Assembly (NCBI RefSeq): GCF_001613505.1
Contig: NZ_BDCM01000007.1
Span: forward strand, 310,001 to 374,000
DNA: 64,000 nt
From: Nocardia mikamii NBRC 108933
GTDB taxonomy: Bacteria; Actinomycetota; Actinomycetes; Mycobacteriales; Mycobacteriaceae
Direction: 5' to 3'
The translations under genes were made by a program, and so were the position numbers. This document shows, in pieces, positions 46,653-53,717 of this stretch. Position 1 is the first letter of the stretch, and every line of letters begins with the position of its first letter. Under the pieces are notes generated by a model that was not told the DNA's origin, did no database searches, and saw only the letters and a program-made list of their open reading frames with translations.

Positions 46653-47672
46653 ATGACTATCGAGCAGACACGGACTACCGAGCAGACACAACTGGGTGAG
46701 ACGGGCCCGAAGGTCGGACGCATCGGTCTGGGCGCGATGGGGATGTCGGGCGCCTACGGGGCATCCGACGAGACCGAATCGATCGCCACCATTCACGCCG
46801 CCCTCGACTCCGGCGCGACCCTCGTCGACACCGGCGACTTCTACGGCGCCGGCCACAACGAGATGCTGATCCGCCGTGCCCTCGCCCAGCGCCCGCGCGA
46901 GGACTACCAGCTGAGCGTGAAATTCGGTGCGCTGCGCGCTCCGGACGGCAGCTTCGGCGGCGTCGACACGCGACCGGAGGCGATGCGCAACTTCCTGCAC
47001 TATTCGCTGCAGCGGCTGGGAGTCGACTACGTCGACATCTACCGTCCCGCCCGGCTGGATCCGGCGGTGCCGATCGAGGACACCGTGGGGGCCATCGCGG
47101 AGATGGTGCAGGCCGGCTATGTGCGCCACATCGGACTGTCCGAGGTCGGCGCGCAGACCCTGCGGCGCGCGGCGGCGGTGGCGCCGATCGTCGATCTGCA
47201 AATCGAGTACGCGCTCATCACTCGGGGCATCGAACGCGAAATCCTGCCGACGGCACGGGAACTCGGCATCGGGATCACCGCCTACGGTGTGCTCTCGCGC
47301 GGATTGCTGAGCGACTCCCTGCGCGCGAACCAGACCTTCGCCCCCGACGATTTCCGCGCGCACAGCCCGCGATTCCAGGGTGAGAATCTCACCACCAATC
47401 TCCGGCTGGTCTCGGCACTGGCGGAGATCGGCGACCGGCACGGCGTGAGTGTGGCACAACTGGCGATCGCCTGGGTGCTGACCCGGGGGGCCGATATCGT
47501 TCCGCTGATCGGTGCGCGCCGTGTGGATCGCTGGACCGAAGCCGTTGCCGCACTGGAGGTTCGGCTCTCCGAAGCGGAGCTCGCCGCGATCGAGGCGGCG
47601 GCGCCCGCCGAGGCGGTCGCCGGTGACCGCTACGCCGCCCCGCAGATGGCCATGTTGGACAGCGAGCGCTGA
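46653..47672 (+). CDS. Aldo/keto reductase
   Basis: This 339-residue NADPH-dependent oxidoreductase has the TIM-barrel landmarks: LDSGATLVDTGDFYGAGHNE (the AKR Asp and Tyr), VKFGALRAPDG (Lys), GLSEVGAQTL, and the cofactor-binding end IPLIGARRVDRWTEAV. The usual 'DLYYxHR' active-site loop appears as DIYRPARLDP, lacking the catalytic His, which suggests altered reaction chemistry. It is divergent from the XRE gene. An extended frame upstream to 46410 has no start signal. Confidence 0.9.
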   Translation: MTIEQTRTTEQTQLGETGPKVGRIGLGAMGMSGAYGASDETESIATIHAALDSGATLVDTGDFYGAGHNEMLIRRALAQRPREDYQLSVKFGALRAPDGSFGGVDTRPEAMRNFLHYSLQRLGVDYVDIYRPARLDPAVPIEDTVGAIAEMVQAGYVRHIGLSEVGAQTLRRAAAVAPIVDLQIEYALITRGIEREILPTARELGIGITAYGVLSRGLLSDSLRANQTFAPDDFRAHSPRFQGENLTTNLRLVSALAEIGDRHGVSVAQLAIAWVLTRGADIVPLIGARRVDRWTEAVAALEVRLSEAELAAIEAAAPAEAVAGDRYAAPQMAMLDSER

Positions 47673-47690
47673 AACCCGTTCGTCGCCCGC

Positions 47691-48161
47691 TTATTTGCGC
47701 CGCGGCCGGATCACCGCGGTGAACGTGGCCGCGGCGACCGACTTACCGGTGCTGTCGGTGATGTCGACCGGCATCGCCAGTTCCACCGGCTGCTGCGCGG
47801 CGATATCGGCGCGGGCCTGTTCCAGTTCGGCCGCGGTCAAGGCCGAGGTGGCACGGAACGGGCCCGCCTCGCCTTTGGCCCGGGCCAGATATTCGATCCG
47901 GCCGTCGCGCGCGACGATGAACGTCTCGCCCATCAGGTCGACGATGCCGGAAATGGAGGCGCCCATCGCGGCCGTTTCGGCCAGGCCGAACAGAATGGCG
48001 GCATGCACGTCACCGTTGTGGTTGAGGTGTTCCGGCTTCGGCGCCATGCTCACCACGTTGCGACCGGGCAGATATTCCACCCCTTCCACCCCCGCGAACT
48101 GGATGAATCCCAGCTTCTGAAATCCGGCCATCACCAGCTCGCCCATGGCAGCGTGGTCCAT
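47691..48161 (-). CDS. DUF4442 / hotdog-fold thioesterase-like protein
   Basis: This 156-residue single-hotdog protein has HLNHNGDVHAAILFGLAETA, the pattern shared by PaaI-like thioesterases and DUF4442 proteins, with Asn and Asp at the catalytic turn. Such proteins hydrolyse acyl-CoA. The ATG at 48161 has GGGAGA upstream; a longer frame to 48215 is less likely. It is convergent with the aldo/keto reductase gene, 18 bp apart. Confidence 0.85.
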   Translation of the reverse strand: MDHAAMGELVMAGFQKLGFIQFAGVEGVEYLPGRNVVSMAPKPEHLNHNGDVHAAILFGLAETAAMGASISGIVDLMGETFIVARDGRIEYLARAKGEAGPFRATSALTAAELEQARADIAAQQPVELAMPVDITDSTGKSVAAATFTAVIRPRRK

Positions 48162-48387
48162 TGCGTCTCCCGTCGCGCACAGAATTGAAACGTGTTCCAC
48201 TTTTTTACTCTGCACGAGGAAACCTGTCCACAGCGCACCGCACCACCGGCTCGGCGGGATGTCCGAAAAATCCGAAAAGAAGGTGGTTCAGATTTGCCGG
48301 ATTTTGGTTAAGCTTCATTCCACTGCGCTGAGCACGGCAGGACAACCAACCGGGTCCGCGGACCCATGATGCACGAGGAAGCAGTTT

Positions 48388-48525
48388 ATGAACGCCTTTA
48401 TCGCCCTGATCGACTCCAACTCCGCCGGCACAGTGAACTCGAACACCGTCTTCACCAACATCATGAACCTGTTCGTGACGGGGTCGGCCGGGTCCGCCAC
48501 CCAAGGCGGCGGCGTCTTCAACTGA
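48388..48525 (+). CDS. 45-residue peptide gene with its own hairpin (unannotated class)
   Basis: A good start (GAGGAAG six bases before ATG at 48388) opens a 45-codon frame ending at TGA. The peptide begins MNAFIALIDSNSAGTVNSNT, has a central FTNIMNLFVTG hydrophobic patch and a flexible GSAGSATQGGGVFN end. It has no cysteine and no signal peptide. Third positions are mostly G or C. A 9-bp hairpin follows at once. I do not recognise a family. It could be a small structural or signalling peptide, a RiPP-like precursor or a toxin; no partner gene nearby decides this. Confidence 0.6.
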   Translation: MNAFIALIDSNSAGTVNSNTVFTNIMNLFVTGSAGSATQGGGVFN

Positions 48526-48543
48526 CCCGCGCTTCGCACCCTC

Positions 48544-48579
48544 CGGCCCGCCCCCGACCCCATGCACGGAGGCGGGCCG
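48544..48579. terminator. Hairpin after the 45-residue peptide gene
   Basis: Arms CGGCCCGCC and GGCGGGCCG (9 bp, perfect) enclose an 18-nt loop. It lies 19 bp after the stop codon and also before the end of the convergent AraC gene, so it may serve both. Confidence 0.75.
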
Positions 48580-48607
48580 TCGGCATTCCGGCGGACAACC
48601 GGGATAT

Positions 48608-49552
48608 TCAGGCGCGCAGCTGACCGGGAGTGGTGTCGAAGCGGCGGCGGAACGCCTTGGTGAAGCTGCTGGCCGAACCGAATCCCAGATCCGCGCCGAT
48701 ATCGGCGACGCTGCGCTGCCGATAGGCGGGGTTGCGCAGCCGGTCGCGGGCGATCTGCAGGCGCTGCTCCCGGATCACCTCGCTCGGCGTGGTCCCGGCC
48801 TGACTGAAGGCCAGTTGCAGCTGACGCAGCGACCAGCCGAGAGCCGCCGCGACGCGCGCGCCGGTGAGCTCCGGATCGCCCGCATGCGTGCGGATGTAGC
48901 GCCGCGCGCTCGCCTCCACCTGCGCCAGCTGGGCGGGCGCAGTCGGCGCCTCCCCGAGAATCTGCATGCACAACAGATCCACCAATTGTTCTGCGACGGT
49001 GTCGAATTGGTGGTCGGTGAGCGCGGCGCGCTCGGTGTACAGGGTGCCGGCCACCGCCCCCGCGACCCCGCCGATTCCGGTGCTCATGTTCAGCGGCCGC
49101 GGTGGCGGCTCCCGGCGGTTGAGACGGTGCCGGATGTCCTCGCGCGCAATGGTGACGATGAGCCCGTGCGAGCCCTCGCACATCGACATCTCGAAGGGTT
49201 CGTCGGTGGAGACCAGGCACGCACTGCCGGGCGGCAACGCACCGGTGTCGTCGCCGTGGCGGAAGGTCAGGGTGCCGGTGATCGGTACGAGCAACCGATA
49301 GTCGGAGTCGGGGTCGGCGCGGATGAGCCGCGGACTCCGGAAATAGGTGACCGCGTCGGATTCCCAGCCGACCAGTTGATACGACTCGGTACGCCGCAGC
49401 GAGGTCCGGCCGCGAAAATCCGCGGAGGTCGGAAACCGGTAGCCCAGGGTGCACTGGTACGAGCTGATCAGATGAGCCCAGTAATCGACCCGCTCGTGCG
49501 GCTCGATCGCACTCGTCGTCTCCGATTCGGCAGTGGTCATCGCGGATATCAT
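48608..49552 (-). CDS. AraC family regulator with AraC-type ligand domain
   Basis: This 314-residue regulator has an N-terminal ligand domain (YRLLVPITGTLTFRHGDDTG, a cupin-like barrel) and a C-terminal double helix-turn-helix: VAAALGWSLRQLQLAFSQAG for the first and ADIGADLGFGSASSFTKAFR for the second. This AraC/AraC_binding_2 class often controls aromatic acid or alkane degradation. It is divergent from the cupin gene at 49723, about 170 bp away. The ATG at 49552 follows GGAAAA; the further open frame to 49861 is not used. Confidence 0.9.
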   Translation of the reverse strand: MISAMTTAESETTSAIEPHERVDYWAHLISSYQCTLGYRFPTSADFRGRTSLRRTESYQLVGWESDAVTYFRSPRLIRADPDSDYRLLVPITGTLTFRHGDDTGALPPGSACLVSTDEPFEMSMCEGSHGLIVTIAREDIRHRLNRREPPPRPLNMSTGIGGVAGAVAGTLYTERAALTDHQFDTVAEQLVDLLCMQILGEAPTAPAQLAQVEASARRYIRTHAGDPELTGARVAAALGWSLRQLQLAFSQAGTTPSEVIREQRLQIARDRLRNPAYRQRSVADIGADLGFGSASSFTKAFRRRFDTTPGQLRA

Positions 49553-49722
49553 CGCCGGTTTTCCGATTCTGCGCACCTGAACAATGTCCGTGCGTTCCAG
49601 GACACGTGGGCACGGCCCGGCCCTCGCTACCGTGCCGGAGAGCTGATATCCGGAAACGGGCTGTACAACGGCGGAATACGAGTCCGGATCGGCGCGGAAT
49701 GGATGAGGATCAGGAGGTTTCC

Positions 49723-50277
49723 ATGCGCAGGATCGTGGTCGGGGACGACGGCACCGGACAGGGCAGAGTACTTTCCGACGAGAACGTCGAGCCGCTGACG
49801 CTGGCGCTGCTGCCGGGGGCGCAACTTCATCGGATGTGGGAGGTCGACGAACTGCCCGCACTTCCGGTCGGCCGGATGCCGGACGACGTCGACACCAGCT
49901 ACTTTCCCGGGCCCGGCGGAGTGCGCTTCGGCTTCATCTCCGTCCCGCCGGGCCTGAGTTACGAGCCCGACGCCGAGTTGTCCGAGGCGGAGATGGCGGT
50001 GGTGGCGGCCGAGGCGGAGCAGAAGTTGCCGGGCATGATGGCGGCCTTCGACCCGGCTCGTCCCGGCGTGCACGCCACCGAGAGCGTCGACTTCGTGGTG
50101 GTGCTCAGCGGCGAGGGCCGGCTGCGGATCGGCGACGACGTGGATGTGGCGCTGCGGCCGGGCGATTGCGTCGTGCAGCACGGCGCACCGCATGCCTGGT
50201 TCAACGACGGCACCGAACCGTTCGTGTTCTGCTACACCCTCTGCGGCGTCGAGCGGAACGCGCCGGCCGCACCGTGA
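49723..50277 (+). CDS. Cupin-domain protein
   Basis: This 184-residue protein has a C-terminal single cupin with VHATESVDFVVVLSGEGRLR and LRPGDCVVQHGAPHAWFNDG, in which the metal ligands look like Glu, His and His. The N-terminal part is beta-rich and unlike other families I know. It resembles cupin proteins of hydroxylation or isomerisation pathways. AGGAGG stands before the ATG. The ThrRS-editing-like gene starts 13 bp downstream, so they form an operon. Confidence 0.82.
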   Translation: MRRIVVGDDGTGQGRVLSDENVEPLTLALLPGAQLHRMWEVDELPALPVGRMPDDVDTSYFPGPGGVRFGFISVPPGLSYEPDAELSEAEMAVVAAEAEQKLPGMMAAFDPARPGVHATESVDFVVVLSGEGRLRIGDDVDVALRPGDCVVQHGAPHAWFNDGTEPFVFCYTLCGVERNAPAAP

Positions 50278-50290
50278 GGCGAACAGGGCG

Positions 50291-50845
50291 ATGAGAATTA
50301 CCGGAAGTCGTTGGCGTAGTTTCGAATACACGCCCGTCGATGCCGGTCCGTGCGCGGTGGAACTGCCCACCGCCGCCGTCGGCGTACCGCGGCGATTCTT
50401 CGATTGCCTGCTGGTGCGGATCGTCGTCGAACCCGGCGACTGCCCCATCAGCGGCGACGCCGTGCGCACGGTCCGGCGGCTGTGCGCCGACAGCGACGCA
50501 TCCTTCGTCGTACTCGCCGGCAGCCCGTTCTGCGTGGCGAGCGGCAGCCGTCTCACCCTCGGCTCCGATCAGGCCGACGTGCTGACCCATCTCGCCGACA
50601 CCCTGGACGTACTCGCGGAATTCACCGATCGCCTGGAAGAACACGGCGAACGCGCCCATGCGATTCCGTTCGGCTGGAATGTCGCGTGCCGGATGGAGAT
50701 GCCGGCCCAGCCGTGGACGTCGACGGTCACGCTGCGCGCACCGGCCCCGCCGCCGCGGTTCGACGGTTTCACACCCCCGCCTCGCGCCCGGCCGCACTGC
50801 CCGCACGCACTGGTCTCGGCGCATTCACGCACCATGCGCCACTGA
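50291..50845 (+). CDS. Divergent stand-alone threonyl-tRNA synthetase editing domain (tRNA-Thr_ED-like)
   Basis: This 184-residue protein resembles the archaeal-type ThrRS N-terminal editing domain, a D-aminoacyl-tRNA deacylase-like fold. Compared from memory, it keeps a hydrophobic MRI start, the CLLVRIVVEP strand, the FVVLAGSPFC stretch corresponding to 'VFVYPFAHLS', and the closing AHAIPFGWNVACRMEM block matching 'KRAPFGYYKSFKIS'. The tail after residue 150 is unrelated and low complexity. Editing domains remove mischarged Ser or D-amino acid from tRNA-Thr. Several conserved residues differ, so substrate and even activity are uncertain. It sits in an operon with a cupin. Confidence 0.5.
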   Translation: MRITGSRWRSFEYTPVDAGPCAVELPTAAVGVPRRFFDCLLVRIVVEPGDCPISGDAVRTVRRLCADSDASFVVLAGSPFCVASGSRLTLGSDQADVLTHLADTLDVLAEFTDRLEEHGERAHAIPFGWNVACRMEMPAQPWTSTVTLRAPAPPPRFDGFTPPPRARPHCPHALVSAHSRTMRH

Positions 50846-50901
50846 GGCTCGGCCGTCACCGCCCTTGACCTTCAGGTCGGCTGAAGCTTCATGATGGGGC
50901 G

Positions 50902-51975
50902 GTGACGGAATCCGGAATGGTGACGATCGGAGCGTTCGCGCGGGCCAGCGGGCTCACGGCGAGCGCACTGCGGTTCTACGCCGATTCCGGGCTGCTACCG
51001 CCCGCGATCGTGGATCCGATGTCGGGTTATCGGTATTACGCCGACGACCAGCTGGAACGGGCGGTGGCGATTCGCGGTCTGCGCGAGATCGGCATGCCAC
51101 TGGACACGATCGCGGCGGTGCTGGCGGCCGAGAGCGAGAGCGCTGGACAGCTCATCGACGAGCACGTCGCCGGGCTGGAACAGCACGTGCGGCGGGCTCG
51201 GGGACGGGCGGCCGAGATCAAGGCGGCCCTGGGCACCGGGCGCGGGTGGGCGGTCGCGACCGTCAGCGGTCCCGTCTTCGCGACGGCGGTCGAGCAGATA
51301 CTCGCCGCGACCGTGCACGAACCGGAGCATCCCGTTCTGAGCGGGGTCCACGTCGAGGTCTCGGCCGAGGCGCTGACGCTCACGGCCACCGACCGCTACC
51401 GGCTCGCCACCCGCACCCTCGTCCCCGAGCGGCCGAGTTCGACCGAGTGGGCCGCCACCGTCGACGGTGACGATCTGCGGTTGGCCGTGCCGCGAATCCG
51501 CCGCCACCACCAGGTCCGGCTGGAGTCCGGACCACAGTCCGTCCGGTTCCGGGCAGGCGAGTCGCCGGCCGGGACGTGTCGCATCCTGCCGGGGCCGTTT
51601 CCCGACCATCGCATGCTGCTGGGGTCCATCGAGACCGCCCGCACGCGCGTCGTGGCACCGAGGGACACCCTCGTCCGGGCGCTGGAATCGCTGCGCGCCC
51701 GGCATATCCGGCTGTGCGTCCGCGCCGGGGCGGTGGCGCTCGCAGGCGCTGGTTCCGGTGCGAGCGAAGCGGTTTCGGCCACGGTCACCGGAGCGGACGT
51801 CGAGCTCACCTTCGACATCACCACCCTCTATCCGGCGATCGGCGCGGCCATCGGCCCCGACGTGATGATCGACATCGCCGGTCCGAAGCAGCCCGTCGTC
51901 ATCCGATCCGCGGACGACGGCGACCTCACCACCGTGGCGATGCCCGTCGCCCCTGGCCACATCGAGGAAGCATGA
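50902..51975 (+). CDS. MerR regulator fused to a two-domain sliding-clamp-like (DnaN) module
   Basis: This 357-residue fusion starts with a MerR winged helix (VTIGAFARASGLTASALRFYADSGLL, SGYRYYADDQLERAV) and coiled coil (to about 115), then a part with clear beta-clamp character. HPVLSGVHVEVSAEALTLTA and TDRYRLATRTL match clamp domain 2, RILPGPFPDHRMLL matches its end, and FDITTLYPAIGAAIGPDVMI with the final VAMPV matches domain 3. Clamp domain 1 is absent. Similar 'DNA polymerase III beta family' MerR fusions exist in actinobacteria. The final codons overlap the next gene (ATGA). A function linked to DNA damage or replication status is inference. Confidence 0.85.
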   Translation: MTESGMVTIGAFARASGLTASALRFYADSGLLPPAIVDPMSGYRYYADDQLERAVAIRGLREIGMPLDTIAAVLAAESESAGQLIDEHVAGLEQHVRRARGRAAEIKAALGTGRGWAVATVSGPVFATAVEQILAATVHEPEHPVLSGVHVEVSAEALTLTATDRYRLATRTLVPERPSSTEWAATVDGDDLRLAVPRIRRHHQVRLESGPQSVRFRAGESPAGTCRILPGPFPDHRMLLGSIETARTRVVAPRDTLVRALESLRARHIRLCVRAGAVALAGAGSGASEAVSATVTGADVELTFDITTLYPAIGAAIGPDVMIDIAGPKQPVVIRSADDGDLTTVAMPVAPGHIEEA

Positions 51976-52481
51976 CCGAGACCGTTGCCCACGACCCCAC
52001 CATGGCGGCCATCGGCGCGGCCGTGGAACGCGGTCGCAACGGCGAAACCGACTCCGCCCGAACGCAACTCGTCGAGTTGTGGGAGGACATCGGGCCGGCG
52101 GGCGATCCGCTGCACCGATGCACACTGGCCCACTATCTGGCCGATCTCCATACCGATCCGGCCCAGGCACTGGTGTGGGACGTGCGGGCGCTGGACGCGG
52201 CCGATGCTCTCACCGAGGCGCGCGTGCAGAGCCATCACGCGAGTCTGCACATCGCCGGCTTCTACCCCTCGCTGCATCTGAACCTCGCGGACGACTACCG
52301 GCTGCTCGGATCGTTCGTGGCCGCCGCGGAACACATCGAGGCCGCGCGGCGGCATATCGGCGCACTCGCCGACGATGGTTACGGACGGCTCATCCGCAGG
52401 GCGATCGAAGAGGTCGCCGCGGCGATCGAGGACCGATCGACCCGGCGGCGGGACTCGGCACCCGGCACGTCCGGGGCGTGA
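51972..52481 (+). CDS. Tetratricopeptide-like helical protein coupled to the MerR-clamp fusion
   Basis: This 169-residue all-helical protein has repeats of TPR character (RTQLVELWEDIG, HRCTLAHYLADLHTDPAQALVWDVRALDA, LHLNLADDYRLLGSFVAAAEHIEAARRH). The start codon overlaps the MerR-clamp stop, so the two are translated together and likely interact. No enzyme motif is seen. A hairpin follows, shared with the convergent phosphatase gene. Confidence 0.75.
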   Translation: MTETVAHDPTMAAIGAAVERGRNGETDSARTQLVELWEDIGPAGDPLHRCTLAHYLADLHTDPAQALVWDVRALDAADALTEARVQSHHASLHIAGFYPSLHLNLADDYRLLGSFVAAAEHIEAARRHIGALADDGYGRLIRRAIEEVAAAIEDRSTRRRDSAPGTSGA

Positions 52482-52503
52482 TCGGGCACTCGCACAGGGG
52501 ACG

Positions 52504-52524
52504 GCTCATCGCGACGCGATGAGC
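52504..52524. terminator. Hairpin at the convergent end of the TPR-like and phosphatase genes
   Basis: Arms GCTCATCGC and GCGATGAGC (9 bp, perfect) with a 3-nt loop span the stop codon of the minus-strand phosphatase gene. Lack of a T-run makes the terminator role likely but not certain. Confidence 0.55.
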
Positions 52525-53636
52525 GGGACGAACTGTTCGTCGGCGGTCCGGGCACCGTGATGGCCGAGCATCGTCGATTCCAGCGGTTCGCGGGCCGGGC
52601 AGACCAGCACGGCCTGCTGCTCCGCCACCGCGATGACGTCTCCGATCCGCGCGGTGACGACCGGGTCGGGTGGCGTCGGGCCGAACCAACGCTCGTCCAC
52701 CGCCTGTTCGCGAGTGACAACCGTTGCGGCCGTGGACAATTCCTCGGACCAGGCGGCGAGCACATCGGACCGTGCCGCCTCGTCCTCGAGATAGATGTGG
52801 CGCACCCGGGCCTCGCCGGCGATCGCCCGCACGCCGCGATGCAGATGCGGGCGGGCGTCGAGGTCCACGACGGTACCGGCGTGGATCATGCCGTGATCGC
52901 CGGTGACCAGCAGGGTGCATTCGGCCGGGAGGTCGGTCAGGAGATCGGCCACCGCGCGGTCCACCTCGGCCAGTACCCGCAGCCACTCCGGTGATTCCGG
53001 GCCGTGCAGGTGGCCGGCGACATCCAGGTCGGCGAAGTAGGCGTACGCGAACCGCCGGTCGGTGCCGGAATGGCATGCGACGGAGAGGATTCCGGCCCGC
53101 ACCTCGTCGAGGTCGGCGGCCGGATGTACCGTGCCCGGGGCACGGAAGGCCGCGCGGGTCAGCCCCGAATCGCGCTGATAGCCGGGGATCACGTAGTGCA
53201 CGCCGACACCGTGTGCGGCGAGGTCCTGGATCCGGCTGGTCGCGCGCTGCACGACTTCCGGCGGAAGTTCGGCGAGGGCGTCGGGGCCGGTTGCGGAGTC
53301 GAGCCGCCAGCGCAGCGCGTTGAATACCCGCGATGTTCCGGCGTGTGGCACGGCGAAGCTGTAACCGATGATTCCGTGCGTGGCGCAGGGCGCACCGAGG
53401 GCCAGGCTCGTGATGCTGACCGCGGTGGTGGCCGGGAAGCCGGCCGCGAGCGTGGTGGCGACATGCGCGGACAGCGTCGGTGCGATGTCACGGTGGCGGG
53501 CGAGCAGTTCGGCGCCCAGCCCGTCGATCAGCAGCACCACGACATCACGGGCGGCGGCCAGGCCCAGCGAGTTGTCCACATCCATCCCCAACGATGCGGC
53601 GACGGACGGCAGGACGTCGGCGAGTGTGTACGGCAT
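52506..53636 (-). CDS. Alkaline phosphatase/nucleotide pyrophosphatase superfamily protein
   Basis: This 376-residue hydrolase has the metal-binding pattern of type I phosphodiesterases: VVVLLIDGLG (first Asp), TTLAAGFPATTAVS (nucleophile Thr), YAYFADLDVAGHLHGPES (Asp and His), LLVTGDHGMI (Asp-His) and a final GHHGA (His). The absence of a signal peptide suggests a cytoplasmic nucleotide or phosphodiester substrate. It is found upstream of a kinase gene on the same strand. The start ATG at 53636 gives the family's normal N-terminus. Confidence 0.9.
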   Translation of the reverse strand: MPYTLADVLPSVAASLGMDVDNSLGLAAARDVVVLLIDGLGAELLARHRDIAPTLSAHVATTLAAGFPATTAVSITSLALGAPCATHGIIGYSFAVPHAGTSRVFNALRWRLDSATGPDALAELPPEVVQRATSRIQDLAAHGVGVHYVIPGYQRDSGLTRAAFRAPGTVHPAADLDEVRAGILSVACHSGTDRRFAYAYFADLDVAGHLHGPESPEWLRVLAEVDRAVADLLTDLPAECTLLVTGDHGMIHAGTVVDLDARPHLHRGVRAIAGEARVRHIYLEDEAARSDVLAAWSEELSTAATVVTREQAVDERWFGPTPPDPVVTARIGDVIAVAEQQAVLVCPAREPLESTMLGHHGARTADEQFVPLIASR

Positions 53637-53717
53637 CGCCGCCCATGCTGCCGGATCGAAGCGTCGGGCACGACCGGATTACCCGCGAACTCCGCATGCG
53701 GCCCGGCGCGCCGGTGC

